Source of the DNA: Chara braunii
Taxonomy: Eukaryota; Streptophyta; Charophyceae; Charales; Characeae
Length of the DNA stretch: 56,271 bases
Direction: 5' to 3'
NCBI GenBank assembly: GCA_003427395.1
Contig: BFEA01000697.1
Span: forward strand, 109,263 to 165,533
The position numbers and the translations under genes were made by a program. Shown here one piece after another: positions 41,236-52,139 of the stretch. Each line of letters begins with the position of its first letter. The first letter of the stretch is position 1. The notes under the pieces are model-generated. The model made no database searches. It was not told the origin of the DNA and saw only the letters and a program-made list of their open reading frames with translations.

Positions 41236-42104
41236 GTGAGGTAGACACAATATTGAGAGAAGAAAAGAGGGTAGCATACGAGGTGAAGATAGCTGTCTTT
41301 TATGTGACAATATATATATGAAACATGCTCGAACAAAAAGCTTGAGGTTATCAAAAGATTCACCACATTGAAACTTGGAGGGGGGTGTCTAGGCAGGATA
41401 GAAGAGGGGAGAGGAGTGGAGTGGTAAAAAATGATAAGACCTTACAGGTATGCAGTGTCTGATAGCTGTTAGCATAGACAGCCTCCCAGTGAATAAATGG
41501 CTCCACGAACAGTCCGGACAGTCTCGACTGAAGGCTTGTATAATCCATGATCGATCCATGATCGGCTTAGGGCTTAGGCCTTTAGCAAGGCCGACTGCTC
41601 TAGTTGTACAAGTAAATCTGACAGCCCAACAGCTGAGAGGAGCAAGTACGGGTCAGGGCCACTAGGGCTTAGAGCTTTGCCAAGAATGCTAGCAAGTAGC
41701 CTAGATAGAAGCTCCACTTCCTTTGGGAAGGAGCCAGAATTTGAAAGTTCTGTCTTTTTTTTCTTTTTCTGTTTTTTTTAGGCTCTGATGTCGCAGGCAA
41801 TAAAAAAGGTCCAGAAAAGGCAACATTTCAGCAACAAATCCCTTAGAAAATTGCTATCGCTTTGCCCAGGGCAAACTCTTTATGTACGTAGTATGACAGC
41901 GATCCTCAGGTCCGACCAGGAACCCAACCCAGCGTTGGCATTGGACTGGAGTCGCTGGACATGTCCACAATTCTGCCTTCCTAGAAGTTGGGCATTTTGA
42001 CAAATTGTCGATGTGCTCAAATTCCTTGTAATATGGGAGCTCCTTCACAGTTTTCTCAGAAAGGAAAAAGTGTAGCTTCAAACATTACTGTATCGATCTG
42101 GATT

Positions 42105-42170
42105 TGATCAGGATTTTGGACTTGTATTTTGCTTATTATCAATCGATATGCGTGTACCATTCAGCCACAT
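42105..42170 (-). repeat. tRNA-like SINE fragment, type 2, decayed
   Basis: The minus strand shows TGGCTGAATGGTACACG and TGATCAAATCC spaced as A and B boxes, resembling 23460-23525. Confidence 0.4.
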
Positions 42171-42734
42171 GATGCTGTCTTACTGGAAGTAGGGCATTTT
42201 GACAGATTGGCCATGTTGTAGTGAACCGAGTTTCATGAGAAGCCAGCCAGTGTCGTGATAAGTCTGAACCCAGCGGTTATAGTAATGTCTCCAAAATATA
42301 TTATATGTCCATGCCCAGCATATGTGCACTTTCCAAGAGCATCACAACTTAAGAGAAGAGAATGAGGTAGTGGGGAGAAGAGACAGAGAGGAGGGGAAGA
42401 AGAGTCTCAGTAATATACTCGATATAATGCATAAATCCTCTTCTTGCCCGCTTCCTCCTCGGGCATTACTCCCCCTGTCGTCACCTCAACAATGCATTCT
42501 CTCTCTGACGTTCTCTGACAGCTTCAGTGCGCAGGTCACAGCAGGGCGCCCATTCTCCTTCCACTGCGCAGCCAATTAGGGAGGATGGCGCAGATCTTCC
42601 TGACCTTCGTGGAGACGAGCAGCAGATCACACACGATGTCACCAGGTAAGTCCAGGTAAGCTTCCCCTCAAACCCTCTCCAGTCTCACAGCCTTGATCCT
42701 CCCCCTCCTTGCCGAACCTCAACACTGATGTCTA

Positions 42735-42994
42735 TAGCTATGGCGGCAATGGCCGCTCTAACGTAATCTCCTCGGATGCTGGCGCCCTCCCAACAGCTCT
42801 AGCGCCAGCATAAACTCCAGCAACCTCGCAATACCTTACTAGCATCAAGCCAGCGCAAGGCACAATGCCTTCCCCTATGGCGGCAATGGCCGCTCCAACA
42901 TAATCTCCTTGGATGCTGGCGCCCTTCCAGCTTAAACTCCAGCAACCTCGCAGTACCGTACAAGCATCAAGCCAGTGCAAGGCAAAATGCCTTC
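42735..42994. repeat. Two-copy tandem repeat of about 120-140 bp
   Basis: The unit tatggcggcaatggccgctc ... caagccag(c/t)gcaaggc occurs at about 42739 and 42878. Copy 1 has an extra piece containing gcgccagc. Confidence 0.8.
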
Positions 42995-43329
42995 CCCAGT
43001 GTCTGGCCGTTCTTTTGTAACATTGGCCAATGTGGACTGGCGTGGGCCAGTCTTCCCTTTGTCGGTATCGACGCTTCAGATTTGCTCACTTTCGACGGTC
43101 TGGATGCAGCATCTCAGCTTCCGGATACCTGCGGACAACCAATGATGTGCATGTGATTGACAGCCCTGGGCTGGCCAACGGGCGGACTTTAACTTTGGGC
43201 CTCGAATCCTATGCTGGGGTTGACTCTTTGATTTTCAAAGAGTCAACTGCAGAGTCGTGCAGACCACATTCATATGCAACAACTATCTTAGGGGCAGTAG
43301 GTAATACTTCTTTCTTGCTAAACCGTTTT

Positions 43330-43655
43330 GCTTCAGATTTCTGTGGCCTTCCTCTTCCACCGGTAGAGAAGCCATGTTCGAGAATCTTTTCGACCTGATA
43401 CCGATGTTCGAGAACCTTTTCGACCTGATACCGTCCGAATTGAAGGTGGAAACATTAATGGTCTGTTAGGAAAATCCCGATCTTCAACGTAGGGATCTTC
43501 AACGTAGGGTAAGAATTTTGATGCATGGAAAACAGGATATGTCCTTGAGTATGGGAGCACATCTATTCGATAGGATGGTCTGTTAGCGTCCCCAACCACT
43601 TTCAGAATTTCCCCCTGTAGTAGACAGGTAGCAGTTTCTGTGAAATTCCTTCTTC
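43330..43655 (-). pseudogene. Chromovirus integrase C-terminus and chromodomain remnant
   Basis: On the minus strand the frame reads QGEILKVVGDANRPSYRIDV and RTYPVFHASKFLPYVED, matching the integrase C-terminal module of the element at 48 kb (LDVIGDVDGPSYVIEI, RTYPVFHASKLLPC). After a frame change comes a chromodomain start, YQVEKILEHGFSTGGRGRPQ. The YQVEK..LEH segment is duplicated by a 30-bp direct repeat (43373-43433). Chromodomains direct integration to heterochromatin in this clade. Only this end of the element remains. Confidence 0.75.
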
Positions 43656-44536
43656 CAACTAGAATTGATTAGAATTAACACAAGATTGGGATTTCTCACA
43701 TTTATCAAACAGCTCTTCATTATGTAGACACACCCGACACTACGAATGGTTGAAATTGATTAAGAGTGATATAGTCGGTCGGTTTTGCAGACAAGTGAAA
43801 TCTTTTTGAATCGAACTTCCAACATTTACTGAATGCATCTACGGAAAAGGGTTTTCCTAGATGATTAATTGACTTGGCTAAGATGGTTATATGCCATTCG
43901 TGGATTTGTGTGCGGCTTGCATTTTGGATGTTAGACGAAAGCCTTCCATAGCCCCAACTTGGGCATGAAATGGTAAGTCTGAAGTTCGCATCAACGAAGT
44001 GAGCTGGTCTGCGAACATAATCTTCCAGTATTGACTTTTGGAAGCGTCTGAGGAGTCTTTTGAAAAGGAGGGGGACACAATTGCCTCCATTGCGGACAGA
44101 AAAAATAGCTGGGGCTTGTGGAATTCGTTGGAAGACTTTTTTGGAAATTGGTTAACTTTGGGAAATCATGTCGTTAATCTTTATGAACTTTGTAATGCAA
44201 TTGAGCACTCTGGCCCGCTTTCTAAAGTCAGGGCCGACACATGTTTTCGCAAAAGCTGGCCCGTCCTCGCAATCAAAGAAAGGGAATTATGACCTTGTTT
44301 AGAATGTTGTATCTTGGTGCTTGTCTGATTTATGTGAAAGTATTTTATCTGTGAGTTCAGGGATTCTGAAGGCAAATAAATGCTTTGGCCAAGATCATGC
44401 ATGGTGTGATCAAGGACGTAGTGCTTACTACCGTAGTTTTTTATGTCTATAGTTAGACGTTTTTTGCGAAGGATGGTAAATACAGTAATGCAAAGTAATT
44501 GACCTTACCACGTTCAAATTATATTCTCTTTTCTAA

Positions 44537-44637
44537 GTTTTCTCGTTTTTTTTTTGTCCGACGTGTTCTGCCTGGTGTCGGGTCGAGTTTTCTCGTTTTT
44601 TTTTTTGTCCGACGTGTTCTGCCTGGTGTCGGGTCGG
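44537..44637. repeat. Two-copy tandem duplication of about 51 bp
   Basis: The block tttctcgtttttttttt, gtccgacgtgttctgcctgg, tgtcgggtcg appears twice, differing in T-run length. Confidence 0.9.
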
Positions 44638-45069
44638 TGTTCTCGTGACCAGATTGGATGCTTGCAATATGATTATATGACCTATTAGATGCTACCTGTC
44701 CTTCCACTTACATTTTGCATATGAGATATTTTATCGTATTTATCACGTCAAGCAACATTGTGTTCTGCTATTTATGGGAGCTAAAACGTAGTTCAATTGA
44801 ACGTAATTGGAACTTCCATCACCTGTTTACAGTGTTTAATTTCATGCTGCTCGTGCTGCTTGTGCATGGTTAATGTTTCGAGTTGGGGTAAGCTCATTGC
44901 AGTACTAGATTTGTGGATCTACTTTTCTTTTTTTTTGGTTTTTGAATGTGTAAGAGAAGATGATTTGAATTTATTTCATGATATGATATCATTTCTGTGC
45001 TGTGCATGCTTGGTAGTGACAATTTACTGTTGTTATGTTTTGTACTGTTACTGCCGCGAATATTTGCAG

Positions 45070-45150
45070 GTCCTGATTGCGTCTCGTGGACCATTCAATC
45101 GCTTTGTGATGGCACACTGGCCGTCAATTTCAGGAAATGCCAACTTCGAG
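45070..45150 (+). other. Candidate host exon
   Basis: An 81-bp, 27-codon open segment (VLIASRGPFNRFVMAHWPSI...) is preceded by tatttgcag and followed by gtaaac, which fit plant splice acceptor and donor sites. The T-rich upstream 600 bp looks intronic. I do not recognise the peptide and cannot locate partner exons. The chromovirus LTR begins 110 bp downstream, which would place that insertion in an intron. Confidence 0.35.
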
Positions 45151-45256
45151 GTAAACTGATGCTATTTGTGTTCCTTTCATACTGTTTTTCAGTTTTTCGG
45201 AACTTTTTCCCATTTTCCATCCACTCTCTTGCAACTCTCTGCTAGATGTTGTTATC

Positions 45257-45260
45257 TATT
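45257..45260. other. Left target-site duplication (TATT)
   Basis: tatt immediately precedes the 5' LTR, and the same four bases follow the 3' LTR at 49705-49708. This is short and AT-rich, so modest evidence. Confidence 0.6.
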
Positions 45261-45648
45261 TGTATGCATCGTCGGAGGAAGGGATTGAGGCGGGGAGTGT
45301 TCATTCAAGGTTCGGCTATGGAAGATACTTACCTGAGTTGGATGTGATCTGCAGAGGTGGCGCTGATGAGTAGTGTCCACATTGATGACTTGGAGAGTAT
45401 CTGCAGGAGTAGCGCTGATTCAGTGGAAGTCATATTGATGAGTTGACAAGAGATTGGTGTTGCGCTGATGAGCGCTGGACTCAGGGGAAATTTGAAACAC
45501 TTTGTATTCATATTTCTGATAATATAAGCTGTGAAACTCGGTCCTCTTCTCATCTATTTGTCTATGACTTGAGACTATTGATCATGGTGTGTGAGGATGA
45601 TGCATGACATGTACACACTTGCATGAAAGGGTTCCCAGGATCCATGCA
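45261..45648 (+). repeat. 5' LTR of chromovirus
   Basis: It starts tgtatgcatcg and ends ccatgca, matching 49309-49704 throughout with roughly 15 differences and an 8-bp indel, about 4 percent. A primer site lies four bases after its end. Confidence 0.92.
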
Positions 45649-45652
45649 AATT

Positions 45653-45664
45653 TGGTATCGGAGC
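45653..45664 (+). other. Primer binding site (initiator tRNA-Met type)
   Basis: tggtatcggagc differs at one base from the classical TGGTATCAGAGC plant primer site and lies four bases inside the 5' LTR. Confidence 0.85.
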
Positions 45665-46201
45665 AGATGCTCGCTACTCTCATAGCGCTGGTCTGATCCA
45701 GGCCGGCGAGAAGAAGTGGTGATGAAGGAATAGCGAAGGAGGGAGGAGGAGAAGAAGAGTGTTGATAGTGGGGGAAGCAGGCCGAAGAAGAAGTGGCAAA
45801 GTCTACTTACCTCGAGCGTGCGGAGCGTCGTAGAGCACCATCGGCGGTATCTTCAAGAAGAGAGAAGCACCTCCTTTTCCCTGAACCTGCATGCATGTGT
45901 GTGTCCCCTACCTTCTCTCTCTCCGACCCTCTGAAGGTGACTGCTGCTGATCTGGTCAGGAGTCGAAGTCTTGATTTGGGGTGTCATAGGTGTCAGGTCT
46001 GAGCCGTCAGAGTCTGATGACCCAAGGGTGATGTGTCAGGGACTGGTCTCACTAAAGTAGGTGGTCCAGCATTTCGCGAATAGGAGTAGGTCTATCTCCT
46101 ATCCCTCTTGATAGGCAGGCTGGGTATCATCATCAAGAACCAGGGATCGATGTGGGAAGTGGCTATGTGCCACGTCAGATAGCATGTACCAGGCAGCATA
46201 A
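45665..46201 (+). other. Residual leader and deleted gag/RT region of chromovirus
   Basis: About 540 bp remain between the primer site and the first recognisable RT codons. No Gag core, zinc knuckle or protease motif is present. The join to RT occurs abruptly at DDILIFS, so the deletion endpoint lies near 46200. Confidence 0.6.
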
Positions 46202-46759
46202 GATGATATTTTGATTTTTAGTAAATGTGAAAAGGAACACGCTGAGCACCTTCGACTTGTGCTAAATAACCTACAAGAAGCAAAACTCAAGATAAACCCA
46301 AAAAAGTGTGAATGGGCTAAGCGTTAGGCTCTATACCTAGGACATGTGATTGATGGAGATGGGGTCAAACCGGAAGATGCCAAAATAGCAGCAATCAGAG
46401 ATTGGTCGAACCCCCGCACCTTGACTGAGTTGCGGTCGTTCCTTGGGTTAGCCAACTACTATCGCAAGTTCGTAAGGCACTTTACGATAATAGCTGCTCC
46501 CGTTCGCCTGTTACTTAAGAAAGAAGTAATTTGGAAGTGGGATTCAGACTGCACTATGTCTTTCAAGCGTATGAAGAAGTGTTTGATCAACTACCCGGTT
46601 TTGAAAGTGGCGGACCCTTCATTACCTTTCGTGGTCACGATCGACGCTAGTCAATATGGTATAGGTGTTGTACTCCAGCAAGACGATGGGCATGCATACA
46701 TGCCTGTGGAGTTTATGTCTTGCCGGTTACCTAATGAAAGTGGCCTCCTCGACGTATGA
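46202..46759 (+). pseudogene. Reverse transcriptase C-terminal part, chromovirus
   Basis: The frame opens at DDILIFS, the second half of the YxDD catalytic box, and continues through INPKKCEW, a TAG in AKR-stop-ALYLGHVI, TLTELRSFLGLANYYRKFV and into the connection and RNase H start (FVVTIDASQYGIGVVLQQDD). The fingers and most of the palm, including the first catalytic Asp, are missing, so it cannot polymerise. A frame change near 46740 leads to the rest of RNase H. Confidence 0.88.
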
Positions 46760-46985
46760 AAGAGAATTGTATGCTCTTTGTGAGGCTCTCAATCATTGGT
46801 TATATCTTCTGGGGAGACATTTTAAAGTATACTCCGACCATGAAACGCTTCGCTGGCTCAAAACGCAGGCGCGAATGACACCTAAGTTGACAAGGTGGGC
46901 TGCGGAAAGTGATATGTTTGATTTTGAGTTGAAGCCAGTAAAGGGTAAATATAACGTTGTTGCTGATGATTAAGTCGTAGATCAG
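46665..46985 (+). pseudogene. RNase H part, chromovirus
   Basis: STYERELYALCEALNHWLYL contains the conserved Glu, and VYSDHETLRWL the conserved Asp, with the first Asp in the preceding frame (TIDASQYG). The usual DLSRRSD ending is read only after loss of one T at about 46970. RNase H is therefore split over three frames. Confidence 0.82.
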
Positions 46986-47054
46986 ACTTTTTCGGTGCTA
47001 TTGTGACAGGAGAAGATTAGGAGTACGTATTCCTCTGATCCTGTTTATGGAACC

Positions 47055-48286
47055 ATGATTAAGCTAGTGCAAGAAAAGCCAGCAGAGTTTTCCGATCATA
47101 AAGTAACTCAGGGTCTATTGTTTGAACAAATTGATGTGAATGATAGGTTGTGCATACCCAATAATGAAGAGATCAAAAGCATGATCCTGGGGGAATGCCA
47201 TGATACAGGAGGCCATTTTGGGTGGAAGAAGACCTATGGGACCTTGTTGCGTTCCTACACCTGGCCTCGAATGAAAGCAGATTGTATCGCCTTTGTAAGG
47301 TTGTCAAGTATGCCAACGGAATAAAAGCACCACGCAATCGCCCCTTGGGCTACTTAAGCCCGCTTATCCCTACAGGCCCTGGAGACTCTGTCTCTATAGA
47401 TTTCATGGATACTAAAGTCAAAAGCAGGAATGGGAAAACGCAAGTAATGGTCATAGTGGATAGATTCACTAAGAATGCTGTTTTTGTAGCTTTGCCTGCG
47501 GAAGCAAAGACTGATTGGGTAATTCGAGAATTTTTTAACCATTGGGTAAAAGACTTTGGACATCCCTTAACTATTGTGAGTGGCAGAGATACTAGGTTCA
47601 CGAGTGAACAATGGCAGCAACTGATGAATGTATATGGCTCTAAGTTGACTATGTCATCAGGCAGACATCCTGAGACTAATGGCCAGACTGAGCAGATGNA
47701 CAAGATTTTGCAGCAAACTTTACGCATGTACATCCGTCCCGATCAGATTGACTGGGATGAACATNTGCCTAAAGTTGCTAGTGCCTATAATAACTCTGTA
47801 CANTTNTNTACGTGTAAGACTCCTATGGAGTTACATTTGGGATGGCGTCCACGTAGACCCATTGATCAATTGAACCCGGATCAAGTACATAAGCTTCCTA
47901 TAGGGGCTAGTGAATTTGCAGTCCAATATCGGAAAGACATTGAGAAAGTAAAAGAAAATATACTCAAAGCACAAGATCAGATGATTGAACAAGCAAATAA
48001 ACACAGACGCCCGTCTCAATTTGTTGTAGGAGATTTGGTTTGGGTGAAGTCTAAAGAGTTTGCTCCTGAAGAAAACATCTCTCAGAAGCTTCTACCCACC
48101 TACAGAAGACCTTGGCAGGTTTTAGATGTAATTGGAGATGTGGATGGTCCTTCTTATGTCATTGAGATTCGTCCACATCTACGTACGTATCCAGTGTTCC
48201 ATGCATCCAAGCTCTTACCTTGTGTAACGAATGAGCCTCTCAAGTCGCCGATCAGCGATACCTCCGAGTATGGATGGGAAGTATGA
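47055..48286 (+). pseudogene. Integrase of chromovirus, frameshifted
   Basis: The N-terminal part (47055-47324) shows the two His of the zinc finger (ECHDTGGHFGWKKTYGTLLR). The Cys pair is damaged: CKVVKYANG stands where CxxC is expected, at the frame change. The core (47222-48286) keeps D in SVSIDFMD, D in IVSGRDTRF and E in HPETNGQTEQM. The C-terminal module has RPWQVLDVIGD and RTYPVFHASKLLPC. Four or five N positions affect 47699-47816. The chromodomain follows after another frame change. Confidence 0.9.
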
Positions 48287-48485
48287 CGTGGATAAAATTG
48301 TTGCAGAAAGTACTTACCACACTGGACGTAGAGGCAGACCACAACGACAATATAAGGTGAGGTTTGCATTTCAGGATCCTAGTGAGGATCGCTGGTTTAC
48401 AAGAGAAGAACTATTAGAATCTGCACCTCATATTGTATCTGCGTACGGAAGCGCCAAAAGAGGGATTCATATCCTTGATAGGTAA
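48231..48485 (+). pseudogene. Chromodomain of chromovirus
   Basis: The frame gives YDVDKIVAESTYHTGRRGRP, then QYKVRFAFQDPSEDRWFTRE and ELLESAPHIVSAY. This is the beta-strand, W-containing strand and C-terminal helix pattern of group-type chromodomains at the end of Ty3/gypsy integrases. It is out of frame with integrase by one base near 48280. These domains bind methylated histone tails and steer integration. Confidence 0.85.
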
Positions 48486-48489
48486 ATGA

Positions 48490-49308
48490 TTCTCAGAGGA
48501 CTCCGAATTTAGGCCGGCGAGAGTAAAAGGGCCTTTACCCGAAATAGGCCTCAGGCCTTGTATAAGTAACGCAGCACAGACCTTGTAAAAGTAAAGCATT
48601 GTGAAAAGGTATCTCGCCAGGGCTCAGAAACGTGAAACCAGGTCAAAAGTCAAGTTCTCTACCAACAGGCACATCTAAATCTAAGGCCAAGGGCATTGTC
48701 AAAAGACTTACCTGTTCACCAGGAGTTGTGTGTGTCATGTCTGTTCGGGTAAGAATGTGTCTGTACGTGCAGGCAGTGTACCTGTTCGTGCAAAGGAAAG
48801 TGTCTGTTCAAGCAGTGAATGTGTCTGTTCGTTAGAGTTGTGCCTGTCCGAAAGTAAAGTCAATAGGCACAGTTCCAGTTTTGGTCTAAGTCAAGGGGTC
48901 AGTCCAGATCCAGACTTTCAAGTCCAAATCCTGGCCAAGAGGCCTNAGCAGCAGTTGAACTTCATTGGGACTATACTGGGACANATGCAATGCAGGGTCT
49001 GGGACAAAGGACNGGCCGAATTGAGCCAATGCAGACCCAGCGAGGAGTGGCCAGCACTATAAAGGAAGCTGCCTGCCTCATTCCTCGCCAGATCTCCACT
49101 GGCTGCAATGCGTGGAAGTGCTGGTGCACTTGTGCGCTGAGTCAGGAGGAGCAGCGCTGGAGGTAGAAGATGCGCTGAAGGAGGGAGGAAGAAGCCTGTA
49201 CGCTGGAAGTGATGCAGCCATAGCTGCCCAGCGAGTTAGTATTAGTAGTAGTGGGTTAGCATGTAGCTATGAGTAGTATTCAGAGTAGATCCTCATGAGT
49301 GAAGAGTG
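48490..49308 (+). other. 3' untranslated region of chromovirus
   Basis: Non-coding sequence between chromodomain stop and 3' LTR, with a gtgtctgttcg-type degenerate repeat at 48730-48835 and a purine-rich gagtgaagagtg directly before the LTR that can serve as polypurine tract. Confidence 0.6.
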
Positions 49309-49704
49309 TGTATGCATCGTAGGAGGAAGGGACTGAGGCGGGGAGTGTTCATTCAAGGTTCGGCTATGGAAGATACTTACCTGAGTTGGATGTGACCTGC
49401 AGAGGTTGCACTGATGAGTAGTGTCCACATTGATGACTTGGAGAGTATCTGCAGGAGTAGCGCTGATTCAGTGGAAGTCATATTGATGAGTTGACAAGAG
49501 ATTGGNATTGGTGTTGCGCTGATGAGCGCTGGACTCAGGGTAACTTTGAAACACTGTGTATTCATATTTCTGATAATATAAGCTGTGAAACTCGGTCCTC
49601 TTCTCATCTACCTTTGTCTATGACTTGAGACTATTGATCGTGGTGTGTGAGGATGATGCATGACATGTACACACTTGCGTGAAAGGGTCCCCAGGACCCA
49701 TGCA
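49309..49704 (+). repeat. 3' LTR of chromovirus
   Basis: It matches 45261-45648, beginning tgtatgcatcg and ending cccatgca. It is followed by tatt (49705-49708), the target duplication. An 8-bp insertion includes one N. Confidence 0.92.
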
Positions 49705-50267
49705 TATTGCTGTAATGATATGAATTAAACCACCACTCCAAATCCCCTGTCAGTGTACCCTTTTTTCTCAGACCGATTCCTGCAGCAAAATCTTCAGTGA
49801 TCAGGCATGGGGGAGGTGCGGTGGGTGTAGGCTGGTGGGCCCACAATGAAAAGACTGAGCCACTGTGCGATGTTGCAATCATCACACCGAGGAAAAGGGC
49901 CTCGCTCCAGTACACAACACTCTCGGGACCTGTAGATTCAAAATTGAGGACTAGTGTGAATGCACGTTTTCTAGAAAACGTACAGATACATGTAGGGCTT
50001 TCTGTTTCCTTTTCATGTTCTTTCTCTCCCGGAATAACCGTCCTGCCAGCTCAGCAGGGCAGACTGCGAAAGTGCCAAGGGACCTTACCTCAGATTGTGC
50101 ACCGATGACCTGATGAAATCCAGAACTAAGTTTGAATCCAGATGCGATAAGAATTTCTCCATTGTTAATGGGAGGTAAGCTCGATGATGATTCCTCAAGG
50201 TCGTTGCCCTTTTTTGTCGGCCCCCCCCTTTGATTGCGGCTTCTGCGCCTTCTTTTCGCGATACTCA

Positions 50268-50387
50268 GGGCCTCGCTCCACTACTCTCCCCATGGCCAAA
50301 AGACAAAAAATGGCAATGTATCTTTCCATGTTCTAGAGGATGAGGCAGTCTCATTTCACACATTTGGAGAGCAGCGGAGCCAGGCCC
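50268..50387 (+). mobile_element. MITE-like element, GGGCCTCGCTCC family, copy 3
   Basis: It starts gggcctcgctccactactct and ends gagcagcggagccaggccc, 120 bp. The interior keeps aaaagacaaaaaatggcaat, catgttctag and cacatttgg of the other copies. Confidence 0.6.
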
Positions 50388-50580
50388 TCGTTGCACCCAG
50401 TTAGCACAGGATCTTTGTGGACTGAATCTGGCAATGAATCCCTGCTAGATTCATCCACAGAAGTTCTGCCCACTGAGGGCAGATGCACGGCAGTACTTGT
50501 TTTTTTTTTTCTTTTGTGGTAAATGGTCCCCTGGGTCTGTTTGATAGGAGCTGTGGATGAAATGGGAGTCGCACGGCATT

Positions 50581-50672
50581 GGGCCTTGCTCCACCGCTCA
50601 GCACATGTATAAAAGACAAAAATATGCGAGTGTTTTTGTGTTCTATCTGAATATTCATTCCAATTTTGCATG
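50581..50672 (+). repeat. MITE-like element, GGGCCTCGCTCC family, 5' part
   Basis: gggccttgctccaccgctca, acatgtataaaagacaaaaa and gtgttctatctgaatattca follow the family order, but the right terminus is replaced at about 50672. Isolated termini also occur at about 49894 (left) and 23165-23185 (right). Confidence 0.5.
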
Positions 50673-50689
50673 CAGGGGTCCCCTGTAGT

Positions 50690-50785
50690 GGAGGGAGGGC
50701 CCACCAAGGTTGCGGCAGCAAACGCGGACCAAAAGTACTGCTACTGTAGCGGAGGGAGGCCCACCAAGGTTGCGGCAGCCTGGTA
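50690..50785. repeat. Two-copy tandem repeat (cccaccaaggttgcggcagc)
   Basis: gtag(t/c)ggagggagg followed by gcccaccaaggttgcggcag occurs at about 50688 and 50738. Confidence 0.85.
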
Positions 50786-50979
50786 GGGGGAAAAACTAAA
50801 CCCAAGAACAAGAAAAAAACAAGACTGCTTTGCCAGCTCAGCAGGGTGGATTGTTGAGTATGGTGGCGAGGCCACAGTAGCGTAAATGTCTTAGCTCTAT
50901 ATCTTCCCATATACTAGAAGCGGATTCATCAGCCAGGGAACATCTCTTAGCTAGTGGAGCGACGATTTCAGATTTGGGG

Positions 50980-51080
50980 TCCATCCTTTTGTCACACACA
51001 TTGTTATTGTTTGTACCATTGTCGGGCGGGCCCATCCTTTTGTCACACACATTGTTATTGTTTGTACCAGTGTCGGGCGG
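50980..51080. repeat. Two-copy 50-bp tandem duplication
   Basis: The block ccatccttttgtcacacaca, ttgttattgtttgtaccag, tgtcgggcgg occurs twice, nearly identical. Confidence 0.9.
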
Positions 51081-51914
51081 CCGAAGCCAGCCGGCCTCCC
51101 AAAATGAGGGGATTCTGCATCTGTGTCCGCCAACCAGGCACATTTCTATGGCTTCTCGTCTGACTAGCTGCGGAAAAGCAGGGTATGTGGGTCGACCCCT
51201 ATTTTTTGCCTCACCATTTACTAACACAAAGCGTACTATCATCGCGATGGTTATATTATTTTATCTTATTCTGAATGCCTTGTGTATGAGACTATTACAC
51301 CCTTACCATCTTTCTTTCGGATACTTGGCAGCAGACGATCGTACGGGCTTCCATGTGAGCGCTTTTGTGGGCTCGAGTCAACGGTGGGAATTTATTAATT
51401 CTGACGACGGTCTTTAAAATTAAAAATAAATTGATGGATGATGAGCAGGAATCAAGTTCCCACAGTTCTCTTCGATTCTCCGTATTTGTGCCTGAATTCT
51501 CCGTATTTGTGCCTGAATATGTTTTTTGTCGTTGGTACCCCGTGTCGCACTATTTTGCTAGCCCTCTACAACCCTTGTTTTGTACATAAGCAGCCCCACA
51601 TTGTTCCTACTTTTGAGTGTGTCGGTTGATGCTGTGGATTGGCTATGTTGGGGTTTGCGGCTATATGGGACTAAGTTTAGGCACAAGACTCTTTTGCACC
51701 CAGCGACAGCTTGATGCCATCAGTGGGTTCCTATGATCTTCGCCGAACCTGTTTATCCGGCTGTGAGGGACTATCAACGGTCTCTGGTCTTCACGTTCCA
51801 CGCCAGGATACCAGACCCTTTGCCTGGGTACCAGTCCTGTAGCCTCGGTACCACAGGTGCGTGTCCTTGTTGTGAGGTGCATGAGGCCGCACTGGTACAT
51901 GCTGCGGGTGGTCT

Positions 51915-52139
51915 GTGAGCAATGAGCATATATGCGGAGAGGCAGCCGCATTTGGGGGAGCCATTCTATTCGGGACCAAGACAGACAACCAGGACAAAGA
52001 CGAACCAGGGAGTGATCAAGGCAATGCCCGCCTGGCCCGTTCTGAACGTGCCCGTTTGCGTGAGCAAGCGGACTGCAGGGTAGCCCTGGATGTAGAAGTG
52101 GAAGGCAAAATTAATGAAAGGTTGGGGAATAGGATGTAA
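51915..52139 (+). CDS. Hypothetical charged ORF, 74 codons
   Basis: MSNEHICGEAAAFGGAILFG is followed by a strongly charged helix (ARLARSERARLREQADCRVA) and VEGKINERLGNRM. The composition is protein-like, but I know no family. It may be an exon or a transposon ORF fragment. Confidence 0.25.
   Translation: MSNEHICGEAAAFGGAILFGTKTDNQDKDEPGSDQGNARLARSERARLREQADCRVALDVEVEGKINERLGNRM

Larger units (their letters stand above)
45261..49704 (+). mobile_element. Internally deleted Ty3/gypsy chromovirus
   Basis: The element spans two LTRs, a primer site and the 3' half of pol in the order RT end, RNase H, integrase, chromodomain. At 4.44 kb it lacks Gag, protease and most of RT; full-length chromoviruses are usually 5-6 kb or more. 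It has a 4-bp target duplication, so it inserted as a unit and was deleted or recombined afterwards, or moved as a deleted form using another element's proteins. Confidence 0.9.
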
